Both the position numbers and the translations under genes were made by a program. The notes beneath the pieces are model-generated. The model was not told where the DNA came from and made no database searches. It was given only the letters and a program-made list of their open reading frames with translations. A DNA stretch of 50,864 bases from Cytophagales bacterium (lineage in GTDB: Bacteria > Bacteroidota > Bacteroidia > Cytophagales > 172606-1): NCBI GenBank assembly GCA_030448185.1, contig JAUJNL010000036.1, forward strand, positions 1 to 50,864. The letters are read 5' to 3'. Within the stretch, counting starts at the first letter, position 1, and every line of letters begins with the position of its first letter. Positions 9,601 to 18,899 of the stretch are shown here, one piece after another.

Positions 9601-9941
9601 TTGAACCCTAATGCCGTTACCACCAATTCGGCGAGTTGCTTGGTGTCGGCGCCCATCTTGACGTCAACCCTCGACAGATTTCCAATGGGAACTTCCTGGG
9701 TCAGAAAGCCAATAAACGAGAAAACCAAAGTTCCTCCCGCGGCGGGTACGCTCAGGGTATATTCTCCATCCGAATTTGTGGAGGTACCGGTTACTGACCC
9801 TTTAAGCATAACAGTTACGCCCGGCAGCGAGACCCCGTCGTCCTGTGCGCTTACTTTCCCCGATATAGACCGGTCTTGGGCATTTATGTCACCTATCCAT
9901 GCGATCCATAGAACTGTACTGATCGTTAAAAGTCTCTTCAT
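6680..9941 (-). pseudogene. SusC/RagA TonB-linked outer-membrane transporter, 3' end frameshifted
   Basis: The first 857 codons are intact: signal peptide, carboxypeptidase-like domain (ISGKVSAQDDGVSLPGVTVM), TonB plug with the SusC signature (PLVIVDGIPVSN, NPEDIASMQILKGASAAAL, GVIVITTKKG) and most of the barrel. The last ~230 codons are recoverable only by switching frame about five times, at roughly 7407, 7200, 7167, 6853 and 6789. Most of these are one-base changes in homopolymers. The reconstructed tail contains GIDPETNLGG and ends SVRFNY, the usual barrel terminus. If real, the frameshifts remove the final strands and would stop folding; sequencing error is an alternative. It is upstream partner of the SusD gene. 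Confidence 0.85.
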
Positions 9942-10672
9942 ATTACTAAGCGTTGGTTTGATTTGAAAGTATCAGACTCGAAAAGCCGCTCCCTTAAAAG
10001 AAGCATTTGCTATTGAAAAAGCACAAAGAGGAGCTGCTTGGGTTGATTTACTTACCCAGGTCAAAGAATGCCGGCAGTGTTTTACTTTTGGCTAACCGGG
10101 CCTATAGAGCCGCACTTCGGTTAACTGGTGGTTGATTGGCGCTTTTACCCACAAAATAAAAATTCAGGAGTGGTGTTCATTTCTCATAGGCAGCAGATTT
10201 AAGAAAGAGCAGAACATTTCAGGATTTAATAAGAAGTTTAAGAAACGGCATTCTTACGGTCTTATCTGCAATTTTCGTGAACCGGAAAGCTGGATTTTTA
10301 TGGCAATAGGAAAGCTGGCAGCACTTGTATAGCAGTGCTTAGGACTTATTTTTATCAAACTGGTTCGTGAAGGGTAACGCTTACTCAGCGCTCCATAATT
10401 ACTCCTTATATATTGACCAGGAGTTTTAAAGCAATAGGATTTAACAATTTTATCTAAGCAGGTAAACCTGAATTCAAATTGACTAATTATTTTTTTATTA
10501 TCAAAATAAAATTTTTATAATTCATTAATATACAAAATATATTTTTGAATTATTAAGATTTATACTCATTTAATTCTTAATATATTCTATTGGTACAAGA
10601 ATGACAAATACTTTATATATTATGATTATACCTCTATAGGTCTTATAAAGCACTTGCATGGAGGGATACGTT
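9942..10672. other. Intergenic region upstream of SusC, AT-rich on its right half
   Basis: No convincing gene is present. A 66-codon open frame (10132-10332) has no family resemblance. The left part should hold the SusC/SusD promoter. From about 10440 to 10660 the sequence is very rich in A and T with many short runs. I found no clear terminator for the amidohydrolase gene that ends at 10673. Confidence 0.5.
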
Positions 10673-13600
10673 TTACTTAGGTATCCGGAGTAAATCAGCG
10701 ACAGGATATACCACCCCATTTTTGACCACCGTCTGCACATTGAGCACATCCTTTATATTCTTCAAGGGGTCTCCTTCCACAATTACCAGGTCCGCCAGTT
10801 TGCCGGCTTCAATCGTGCCCAGGTCTTTACTTACGCCTACCGCCTGGGCAGACCATAAGGTTGCTGACCGCAACGCCTCATAAGGAGAGACTCCCCCATC
10901 CACCCAGCATTGTAACTCGGCGTGTAAACTCACTCCCGGTGGTATTATCGGTGAATCCGTTCCCGGTGTCACCCGGCCGCCTGCATCAATCAAGGCTTTT
11001 ACCGTACGCTGCACATTGTTGAACTTAGAGAGGTACGCCGGATTTATTTTGTTCATCTGCGCTGCCCGGCTTTTCATATCAGTGATCATCTGCTCAGAGT
11101 AAAACGTCTTGAATTGTTGGTTATCAAAAAAGGCAGGGTCTTTCTGTATCATGGTAAAAAGCCCACCGTGCAAGGAAGCCGTAGGCGTGATATTCATACC
11201 TGATTTGACCAGCAACTGCACCACATCCTGATAGGAGTAGTTCAGGGCCGATAGTTTGGGGGAGTACCCACGGCGGCTGGTAGCCCCCATGTGTTCAACG
11301 GCATCCACTCCGTAGGCAATGGCGGGGTAAATTTCGTGAGAAGATACCGGAATTCCGTTGGCGTGGGCAAAAGCTGTGATTCGCTGCTGCATCAAATCCG
11401 GGGCCCGTACGTACGTTTTAATCATGTCGTAGCCCAGCCGTACCGCACGATCCAGCTCCATTTCCAGTTGGGCGTCAGTCTGATTACTGATCGCCATTCC
11501 GTAGTAGATCCGGCTGCCATCCATGAGGCCACCCGTAAAAAATGACCGGGGCCCTTTTCGCTGGCCGCTTGCCCACGATTCTTTGCGCTCCAGCGCATCA
11601 TACGGATTGCCCCCCGGTTCGCGGATCGAGGTAATGCCATAAGCCAGCCAAAGTCGGCCCGACCGTTCTCCGGCAGCGGCATTCTGATGCGTATGCATCT
11701 CAAACAACCCCGGAATCACGGTCTTGTTGGTGGCATCGATCACCGTACCCGTACGTCCCGGCTGGTGGGGTACAATTTCCCGAATCCGGTTTCCGGCTAT
11801 GATAATATCTACATTCTGACGGTACGTAGCGGAGCGGCCATCAAATACCTTTCCCGCATGAATTACGAAATGATCTTTGGGTATATCCGGCTGCCAGGTA
11901 AAATCCATCGGAATGGTTTCGATTTGCCCATCGGACAGATAAACCTGCTTAAAGACATCCGTAGCCAGGAAAACAATGCTTTGGGAATCATTCGTCCAAC
12001 TAACGGACTCTGCCAATTCGTTGGTCAGCCGCTTCGCCGGTCCCGTTAAATTACCTTGCGCATCTACGGGCACGACCCACAGTACACCGTCCATGATATA
12101 GGCCATCTTGGAACCATCCGGGGACCAGGCGGGGCCATTGGGGCCTCTGGCGCTGAGGGAACGTTCGGGCAAGGGGGTCACAAAACGGTCTGACTGTTTC
12201 TCCAGCGAAACCAGGAGAAATTCGCTTATGCCCTCCCGATACCGGGAGGAATAAGGTTGCAAAGCGGACAGAACTAATTGCTTGCCATCCGGTGACCAGG
12301 ACGGTTGCCCCCCATCAAAAAAAGCCTCGTGCGCAATCGTTACCTTTCCGGAAGAAACCTCCAGCGTATTTAATATAGCCTTGCCAAATGATTTAGAATC
12401 GGACTGATAAAAGGCAATTTTGCTGCCATCCGGTGACCAGACCGGCATCACGATGGGTTCCGGTGCATCCAGTAAACAACGTTCTTTTCCCGTACTTAAA
12501 TCCCGGACCCAAAGATCCATGTTGCCCGCCCGGTCCGAGGCGTATGCCAGTTGTTTGCCATCCGGTGACCAGGCCGGATCAATTTCGATAAAAGAGTCTT
12601 TGGTAAGCGGGGCAGGTTTTTTTTCTCCCTTTTTTAAAATCCACACATCTCCCAAGGCTGAAAAAGCAATCCGGCTGCCATCCGGAGAAACTTTAGGGTT
12701 CCGGATTCCTTTTACCAGCTGAGGAGCTGTAGTGTTAAAATCATAGGTTTTACGGGGGTAGGCCGGACGGGCAAAAGTAATAGTTATCGTAAAGGGAATG
12801 GTTTGTGGCCCCTTTTTACCCAATTTGCGCCGTTTGATTTTGCCGTCCGATGTATAGAGAAATTCACTGGAAGAAACCCAGCTTACCCGGAAGGGAAACA
12901 CATCTTCTGCTGGGTCCGAGAGGACTTTACTGCCCCCATCGCCCAGCAAAGCGGCGGTCAGCAGACTCTGTCCCTGTTCCAGGGAATTGTATAACACTTG
13001 TGAGCCATTCGGGTGCCACGTGGGCGCTGAAAGTTTGGCGGTACTTCCCATAAGTAATTGCTCTTTTCCACCTGCCTGAAGGGTGTAAATTCCCGGGCCA
13101 GCGGTACGTTCTGACACAAAAGCAATGTTCTTTCCATCGGCTGCATAAGCCGGACAATATTCATTCGCTGGGTCCTGGGTCAATTGTTTTATCTGACCAG
13201 ATGCCAGGTCAACCTGCCAAATGTCGTAGTTGCCACCCCGATCAGAAGAGAACGCCAGCATTTTGCCATCGGGTGACCAGTGCGGTTCGCGGTCATCGAA
13301 GGAGCCGAACGTAAGCTGCTTGAGCCCGGTACCATCTTTTTTCACGGCCCAGATATGGTAGGTGCCATCCCGAAAGGACTGAAAAGCAATCCAGTTGCCA
13401 TCCGGAGACCAAACGGGCTGTCGGTTATCCCCTAAAGCATCCGTGACTGCTTTGGCCTCGCCACCGGTTGCCGGCATAAGCCAGATGGTACCTTGCAGAT
13501 CTAATGCGATGGTTTTCTTGTCGGGTGACAGATCGATGGCCATGTTGGTCCCTTCCGTGAGGACTACCTTGGTTGAGTCAGCAACGGCCGCTTCTGCCGT

Positions 13601-13699
13601 ACCCATGCCTGACAAACAAGCCATTAGGGCCATCGGGGCGAGGACGACAAATTTAGTTTTACGAAACCACCTTGGGTTGCAACGGTAGTAAAAATGCAT
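10673..13699 (-). CDS. Secreted PD40 beta-propeller/amidohydrolase fusion
   Basis: The protein has 1008 residues. After a signal-like segment (VVLAPMALMACLSGMGTAEA) come about nine TolB/PD40 propeller repeats with the S-P-D-G-x-x-I-A-F pattern (SPDGNWIAFQS, SPDGKMLAFSSDR, SPDGKQLAYASDR). From about residue 630 an imidazolonepropionase-like amidohydrolase domain follows. Its metal-site residues are visible: H-x-H in FEMHTHQ (~670), SSHE, VEHMG and the late Asp in TPGTDSP. It ends with the composite barrel strand segment GKLADLVIVEGDPLKNI. Such fusions are known in Bacteroidota and are usually annotated as amidohydrolase; the substrate is unknown. The propeller may be a substrate gate, as in prolyl oligopeptidases (inference). 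The frame is intact. Confidence 0.9.
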   Translation of the reverse strand: MHFYYRCNPRWFRKTKFVVLAPMALMACLSGMGTAEAAVADSTKVVLTEGTNMAIDLSPDKKTIALDLQGTIWLMPATGGEAKAVTDALGDNRQPVWSPDGNWIAFQSFRDGTYHIWAVKKDGTGLKQLTFGSFDDREPHWSPDGKMLAFSSDRGGNYDIWQVDLASGQIKQLTQDPANEYCPAYAADGKNIAFVSERTAGPGIYTLQAGGKEQLLMGSTAKLSAPTWHPNGSQVLYNSLEQGQSLLTAALLGDGGSKVLSDPAEDVFPFRVSWVSSSEFLYTSDGKIKRRKLGKKGPQTIPFTITITFARPAYPRKTYDFNTTAPQLVKGIRNPKVSPDGSRIAFSALGDVWILKKGEKKPAPLTKDSFIEIDPAWSPDGKQLAYASDRAGNMDLWVRDLSTGKERCLLDAPEPIVMPVWSPDGSKIAFYQSDSKSFGKAILNTLEVSSGKVTIAHEAFFDGGQPSWSPDGKQLVLSALQPYSSRYREGISEFLLVSLEKQSDRFVTPLPERSLSARGPNGPAWSPDGSKMAYIMDGVLWVVPVDAQGNLTGPAKRLTNELAESVSWTNDSQSIVFLATDVFKQVYLSDGQIETIPMDFTWQPDIPKDHFVIHAGKVFDGRSATYRQNVDIIIAGNRIREIVPHQPGRTGTVIDATNKTVIPGLFEMHTHQNAAAGERSGRLWLAYGITSIREPGGNPYDALERKESWASGQRKGPRSFFTGGLMDGSRIYYGMAISNQTDAQLEMELDRAVRLGYDMIKTYVRAPDLMQQRITAFAHANGIPVSSHEIYPAIAYGVDAVEHMGATSRRGYSPKLSALNYSYQDVVQLLVKSGMNITPTASLHGGLFTMIQKDPAFFDNQQFKTFYSEQMITDMKSRAAQMNKINPAYLSKFNNVQRTVKALIDAGGRVTPGTDSPIIPPGVSLHAELQCWVDGGVSPYEALRSATLWSAQAVGVSKDLGTIEAGKLADLVIVEGDPLKNIKDVLNVQTVVKNGVVYPVADLLRIPK

Positions 13700-14610
13700 A
13701 GGCTGTAAGTGGGATTGAGTAAATGACCAGCAGGTAGTGCCTTTGCCTCACTTTCCGGAGCAAACCTCCTTCGAGCAGAAAGACTTCATCTGTATTGTGA
13801 GTGAAAATAGGATCATCCAGTCCCGCAGCACGGTAGGCAGGCACAATGGCATTACCCGTTTTTAGACTTTGCCCATCGTTTTGGCAGCCATATAGCTAAG
13901 ATGCTCACGGTACGGCTACGGAAGAAGTGTTCATCTGACGATGGAGCCCGAAAGCTGACAAGCAGCGCGTTTAATAACTATTATTACTACGCATTCATTA
14001 AAGACAACCGGAGCTTTACCGCATTGCTCTACTGGGTACCAAAAAATAACCTGGTGATTTTAGATGATCGTATAAGCTTAGTATTTTATTGCACTTTTTA
14101 AGTAAAAAGCGAAAATATTTCAACAGAAAGCAGCTTTAGAAGAAGTACCCCTTAGCGGGTAAGCAACAGGTGACACTTCCCTATCCGTACCACAGATACG
14201 CGGGGTATGTCTAAAAGAACATTATATTTTTGTGAAACAAATATTACTAATTACGAATGCATTTCAAAATATTTAATAAATATTTTTTATATAATCGAAA
14301 TATAATTTTGATTAAAAAGTTTTAACAGAATATTTTATTATATACCATTATCAGTATCAAAAAAATAATAACTAAAACAAACCCATTTCGATAGGTGGAC
14401 ATTGTCGGGTTGTTACGTAAAGCAGTATCCTTTTATAGAGCAGGCGCAAGTAAAAGGCTTTCCCCGCATTTTTAACTTTTCTAATAGACAAGAACCGATT
14501 CCTGATTGGACAAAAAGATAAATCCGTCAGTTTCCTGTCTTGAGAAATTAGCCGCCAGATGGGCCATACTGCAATCAGCCTGTATAGCGCATGCGGAAAG
14601 ATTCAGACAA
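13700..14610. other. Intergenic, AT-rich, no recognised gene
   Basis: Short open frames here (13901-14101 plus, 13659-13844 minus) lack family resemblance, and the second overlaps the amidohydrolase start. From about 14220 to 14380 the sequence is strongly AT-rich. The amidohydrolase promoter should be in the left part. Confidence 0.45.
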
Positions 14611-14672
14611 TTCCGCCGGGTCGCACCGAACATTAGGGGCATCCTGCCAATGTTCGGTGCGACCCGGCGGAA
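14611..14672. repeat. Perfect 24-bp stem hairpin, 14-nt loop
   Basis: Bases 14611-14634 (beginning TTCCGCCGGGTCGC) are exactly complementary to 14649-14672, leaving a 14-base loop. The stem is GC-rich and much more stable than ordinary terminators. It lies about 40 bases beyond the stop codon of the M20 peptidase on that gene's downstream side, and no T-tract follows on either strand. It may be a terminator-like structure, a REP/BIME-type palindrome or a mobile-element remnant. Confidence 0.8.
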
Positions 14673-14711
14673 TGGGAATGACTCAGTAACTGCGTTGAAT
14701 CAGTACAATAT

Positions 14712-16120
14712 TTATTTACGGGGCGCCTGTACAGCTAGCGTGGATACAATATCCAACTGGAAGCGAACAAACTTGTGGAGTGATTCCTCTAAAATTCTTT
14801 CCTGATCACTATGCGCCCCAAAACCCTTAGGACCATCTTCACTATCAATCATTGGTCCGATGCCGTAACACTCCATCCCACGTGCACGCAGGAAAGCCAT
14901 GTCGGTGGCCCCAGTAAGCATGGTGGGCAATGTGATCGTATTATAGGTACGTTTTACGGCTGCCTCAACTACTTTAAAGGCTTCAGTAGTTAGCCCCGAA
15001 GGACGTCCGGGTGGCCGAGTCGCAGCGTTAGGGTTTACAATTTCCACCTGAGGATCGTTGATGACCCGGCGCATGGCTTCCAGCAACTGAGGCATGTCTT
15101 CATCCGGCAGGGCGCGGATATCTAACGTGGCTTCCGCCTCGGACGGAATCACATTACGATAGCCGCCCTTAATGATGTTAGGTGAAATCGAAGTTCGCAG
15201 CGTTGAATAATAGCGCGGCTCATTGACGGCAAGGTATTCCTGAACCGCATCCGTGTTCTTCCCGTTAAGTAATGCCTGGTAGCGGGCAGCGTCTTCCGGC
15301 GGACTAATTTCTGCCAGTCGCTTAAAGAAGGTTTGAGTAGTCTCATTCAGACGCATAGGCGTTTGCCACGCAGCCACCTTGGCAACCGCCTGCGACAGGT
15401 GAACTAAGGCATTGCTCCGCAGCGGAACTGAGCCGTGACCGGACGTCCCCTGTGCTACCAGTTTTACGCCCCGGGGAACCTTCTCGTGGTTGCCACCGAG
15501 GCGTAGCGTATTTTGCCGCCGGTTCTGATACACCCCCACTTCCGCAAAGCAATATTCGGCCTCTATTTCCGGCCAGTGTTGTTTCACCATAAAGTCAATT
15601 CCGTACCGCACATTCCCTTCTTCTCCCGCTTCGGCCAAAAAAATTACGTCTCGTTCCAGTGGGGTATTCATTCGCTTAAGCAATACCATAGTCATCAAGC
15701 CGGCAACCACATTATCTTTGTCATCCACTGCTCCTCGCCCATAAACATATCCGTCTTTGCGCGTAGCAGAAAAGGGTGGGTACGTCCATTTGGTGGAGTC
15801 AACATTGACTACATCGGTATGGCCCATGATCAGCACGGGACGTTTGGCTCCCGTTGCCCCGCAGGCGGGCTACCAGATTGGGGCCGTTTCGGATCGAGGG
15901 CAAAAATTTTGACTTCGACGCCTTCCTTTTCGAGCACAGATTTCAAATACTCGACTGCCGCGCTTCATTTCCGGGCGGGTCGCTGGTGTTCATGCGCAGC
16001 AGGGCCTGAAAATGGCGCATAGTTTCCTCCTCTACCTTGGCCCAATCCAGTTCTTTGGTTTGAGCCATACCCACTGACTGACGCGAGAAACGCGACTAAG
16101 CATAAATAGTGATACATCAT
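14712..16120 (-). pseudogene. M20-family metallopeptidase (carboxypeptidase/dipeptidase type), 5' end frameshifted
   Basis: From 15836 to 14712, 374 codons read cleanly and show the M20 metal-binding motifs: LIMGHTDVVNVD (His, then Asp), GRGAVDDKD (bridging Asp), AEAGEEGNVRYG (catalytic Glu and metal Glu) and a late ATDMAFLRARGME segment. The first ~95 codons are split among frames. A signal peptide starts at 16120 (MMYHYLCLVAFLAS); next comes QTKELDWAKVEEETMRHFQ; then AVEYLKSVLEKEGVEVKIF. Indels lie near 16070, 15955 and 15850. The intact ancestor would be an exported or periplasmic peptidase of about 470 residues. Either a recent pseudogene or sequence error. Confidence 0.85.
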
Positions 16121-16463
16121 TCTCATACTGATAGATAAGTTTAAGGTTTGTATGGAGATCGAAAAACAAAATGTATAGAGGATAATCGATTAAAGGCGGT
16201 GAACAGGTAACTTATAGCTGGGTTTCCTTCCGTTACCTGGTTTGTTTTCCGGAATGTACGCTCTAACTGCCATTCCTTCTTAATATCCTTTCCACCATAA
16301 GTAAAATTATTTTTATGAATCAAAACCGGCTTTCACTACAATAAAATTTTTGTTAAATATAAATTTATGGTAATTTTATATTGAATTAATTAATATGTTA
16401 AAATAATATTCTTCAGACTACTTATATTTTTTGTATTCATACTTTGATACGGGACAAAAAAGA

Positions 16464-16528
16464 GGAGTAGAGCCCGAAAGGGGGTAATTTTAAGGTGACC
16501 AAACCGTGAATTACCATAACTCTACTCC
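16464..16528 (+). promoter_or_regulatory. Folded leader of the IS4 transposase
   Basis: Two nested complementary pairs lie just inside the left end of the element: GGAGTAGAG (16464-16472) with CTCTACTCC (16520-16528), and GGTAATT (16483-16489) with AATTACC (16509-16515). The transcript could fold into one long interrupted stem ahead of the transposase start. Insertion sequences often use such structures to block read-through from outside promoters; that role here is inferred. Confidence 0.5.
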
Positions 16529-16550
16529 CGGATAAAAGCTATTCAAGGGG

Positions 16551-17646
16551 CGTTATTTGCCCAAATAAAAGGACATTTTCCTTGTGACAAGCGCAGAATA
16601 AGTCTGATTAGTAAGATGATTATTGGTCTTTTGAAACTCACCCAGAGCAGTTTGAGCAAGTGGAGCAAAGCCCTGCCGGGAGAAAAGGAGTTGGAAGCCA
16701 CATACAAGCAGTTGCAGCGGTTTGCCCGTTTTTTTCGGTTTTCTCCCGCTTGTATTGTAAAGTATCTGGGGCTTGTACGGACAGGGGAAAGTAGTGTATC
16801 TAACGTTAGATCGCTCAGCGTGGAAGATGCGTGGCAAGTGGCTACAAGTGACCATGATTGGTATGGTTCAGCAGGGTATGAGCATCCCTGCGCTCTGGCA
16901 GGTCTATAACGGGCAGGGCAATACGGCTTATACTACGCGCAAAGCCTTGCTCAAATGCTTTGATGAATGGATTGACCTGAAGCAGCAGCAAAAGGTCTGG
17001 CGGGTAGCTGACCGGGAGTACGTGAACCACAAGCTTAAGCTTGGATCTACTGGGTAAAGACTGGTTCCAAGAACTCTCTCAGCGCCGGATGCGCTTCTGC
17101 ATCCGCTTGAGAAAAAGTGCCACGCTGACTCATCAAAATAAGCAAATCAAGCTCCATCAGTTATTCGAATGCTCCATTTTGAGAACCCTTTCCAAACCCC
17201 GTAAACTCTCCGGCTCGCTGCTGTATCTAGCCGGGCAAAAGCTACCCAATGGTGATTATTTCATCGTCGGCAGTACCACTGAGACTAAGCACCTAGCCCA
17301 GATTTATCAGCAAAGATGGCTAGCGGACCACCAGCTTGAAGCGGGGATCCGCATTGAAACTTTGTTTGCTGGCTTCAAATCCCGCGGCTTCAACCTGGAA
17401 AGCTGCCGGGTCAACCTAGCAAAGCGGATCAAAACCCTCATTTTCGTTTTGTCCATCGCTGCTGTATGGGCGCTAAGAACCGGCCGGTGGCTCTTAGCGC
17501 ATGGTAAAGACCTCCCCCGCAAGACCTTTAAGGACCAGTCCACTCACCAATGGAAGAGTCTTTTTCGCTTGGGACTCGATTACTTGCAAAACCTAACCCT
17601 TAATCACCTTGATTTTAAACCGGTTATCAACTTGTGGCCTGTATAA
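16551..17646 (+). pseudogene. IS4-family transposase with frameshifts and an expanded YREK motif
   Basis: Three frames must be joined. The first carries FPCDKRRISLISKMIIG and LQRFARFFRF. The second carries VVYLTLDRSAWKMRGKW (first catalytic Asp) and VWRVADREYV (second Asp). The third runs from 17041 to the stop at 17646 and carries the Y-(2)-R-(3)-E-(6)-K signature. Frame changes fall near 16750-16775 and 17030-17055. In the signature, YQQRW and IETLFAGFK are normal, but ten extra residues (LADHQLEAGI) separate them, so the R-to-E spacing is 13 instead of 3. The start codon is unclear. Family identity is firm and activity very unlikely. Confidence 0.82.
17320..17349. repeat. 30-bp insertion inside the YREK motif of the IS4 transposase
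   Basis: This ten-codon in-frame insertion lies between YQQRW and RIETLFAGFK, one to two codons before the catalytic Glu. With the flanking CGC it is an imperfect palindrome (GCGGACC near the left, GGGATCCGC at the right). It is not clearly the same sequence as the IS630 insertions but matches them in size and placement. Confidence 0.5.
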
Positions 17647-17650
17647 AAGT

Positions 17651-17831
17651 CTTAGAAACGGTTTTAAATCCCCTACGGTCATCTCACTACCCCCTTCGGC
17701 TAGACTCTTTCCAGCCGCACCAGGGGACCAGTTGGGTTCAAAAGTCCCTCTGTGGAAGCGTTGTGCCAGAGTCGAAGGGGGCAGGAGGATGAGGGTTGAG
17801 GTCCAAACACCCTTTTAAAACCGCTTCTAAG
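17651..17831. repeat. MITE-like inverted-repeat element, 181 bp
   Basis: The ends are CTTAGAAACGGTTTTAAA (17651-17668) and its complement, with one mismatch, at 17814-17831. The interior has no gene and contains C-rich and G-rich patches (CTACCCCCTTCGGCTAG, GTCGAAGGGGGCAG) that could pair internally. The right end overlaps the left end of the next element by seven bases. It may be a non-autonomous relative of an unseen insertion sequence. Confidence 0.65.
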
Positions 17832-18009
17832 CTCGACTTTCGCATTTGTGAAAATCAGAAAAACAGGCTTAAACGGCGCAGATAAAGGTGTTTTTAGTTT
17901 TTGAATAGTGCGTTTTAGACGTGATGTTCAAAAACTATTTGAAGAATTAGCCCTATTTCAACCCTTTGGTAGGTTGCATTATGAGAAAATGCGAAAGTCA
18001 AGCTAAGAA
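17825..18009. repeat. MITE-like inverted-repeat element, 185 bp
   Basis: The terminal inverted repeats span about 23 bp (TTCTAAGCTCGACTTTCGC at 17825 against TTCTTAGCTTGACTTTCGC on the opposite strand ending at 18009) with two mismatches. The interior is non-coding. A deletion derivative of an insertion sequence is the simplest reading. It separates the IS4 zone from the lipoprotein gene, whose 3' end is 30 bases away. Confidence 0.7.
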
Positions 18010-18039
18010 TTTCTTACGATAAGTTCCAGGTACGGCTTT

Positions 18040-18435
18040 TTACTTGCGTTTACCAGTAGCTGAACAGTAGTCAATAATAGAAGTGCCTTTACTTTGCACA
18101 TCGTAGGTTAGGGTTAACTCTGAGCCACTCAATGAACCAATGCCATCTACGGTGAAATTTCCCGATTCCTGCTGGGCAATGATTATCCGGCTATTGCTCA
18201 GGGTAGCGTTTACCGTAATACCCGCCCCGTAAAAGTTTTCAATCGTCACCTGATTGTCTCCTTGGGAAGATTTTTTAATGTTGATTTCATAGGTGCGCGT
18301 ACTGTTTTGGGTAGTGCTGGTCTCGGTTAAATCATACCGGCCGGTAAAATCATTTCGTGACACCTCCTCGTCTTTACAGGCAGGTAAAAAACTAACTAAA
18401 GCGATAAAAACAAATAATATCCAATTTTTGCTCAT
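18040..18435 (-). CDS. Small predicted lipoprotein, unknown function
   Basis: The protein has 131 residues from the ATG at 18435; an in-frame ATG two codons earlier is possible. MSKNWILFVFIALVSFLPAC is a lipoprotein signal with lipobox LPAC, followed by the acidic KDEE that commonly trails a Bacteroidota surface lipoprotein Cys. The rest alternates hydrophobic and polar residues, with Ser/Thr-rich strands (RTYEINIKK, NQVTIENFYG, LTLTYDVQ), suggesting a small beta-barrel or sandwich of lipocalin-like type. I do not recognise a family. It is monocistronic between a repeat and an unrelated upstream region. Confidence 0.75.
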   Translation of the reverse strand: MSKNWILFVFIALVSFLPACKDEEVSRNDFTGRYDLTETSTTQNSTRTYEINIKKSSQGDNQVTIENFYGAGITVNATLSNSRIIIAQQESGNFTVDGIGSLSGSELTLTYDVQSKGTSIIDYCSATGKRK

Positions 18436-18477
18436 ATGCATACTACGGAGAAACAGGTAAAGGTGGTGGGCTAACTG

Positions 18478-18678
18478 CTAAACCATGTATGCTATTGTAC
18501 GGTTCACTCTTATCTTTAGTTGGAATGGAGTGCTTACTTCTTTCACACTTACCTCTATCATACTTGCCTCTATCAATAAAACAGCCTGATTAATAGAAAC
18601 GACTGGGTTTACAGATGCTCTAATCGTGATATCAGGCTCTTTGTTTACCCCACTGTTTTCTAAGGTGAGCTTTATCAA
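18478..18678 (-). CDS. Possible small protein or gene remnant
   Basis: A 66-residue frame opens with TTG. Its content (LTLENSGVNKEPDITIRA, SINQAVLLIEASMIEVSV) has a beta-strand-like alternation that may derive from a larger extracellular beta-sandwich protein. There is no recognised family and no ATG start. It could equally be a chance frame. Confidence 0.25.
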   Translation of the reverse strand: MIKLTLENSGVNKEPDITIRASVNPVVSINQAVLLIEASMIEVSVKEVSTPFQLKIRVNRTIAYMV

Positions 18679-18899
18679 TACCCATCACAAGTAACGTTTG
18701 GGTTGCTCTCTTTGTAACAGACGGGAAGTTAAGCCCAAACAGCTAGTGGGTACTGACATGGTTGCTCATATTGTTTCCCGCTCCTGATTTTCTTGACAGA
18801 AATTCATTCGGCTATCGTGAAGAAAAAGGTTTCAATACGTTTTTGCCCAATCCCCAAGGCATTGGTATATTCACTTGCTGATAAAATAAATAGATACTA

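Larger units (their letters stand above)
16448..17643 (+). mobile_element. IS4-family insertion sequence, decayed
   Basis: Weak terminal inverted repeats are visible, TACGGGACAAAA at 16448 against the complement TACAGGCCACAA ending at 17643, and they bracket one transposase gene. Boundaries are approximate and I could not find a target duplication. The transposase carries indels and an insertion in its catalytic signature. Just to the right lie two further inverted-repeat elements, so this spot has repeatedly received mobile DNA. Confidence 0.7.

Noticed and set aside
13901..14101. 66-codon frame on the plus strand
   Set aside because: No family resemblance, compositionally like the AT-rich intergenic DNA around it.
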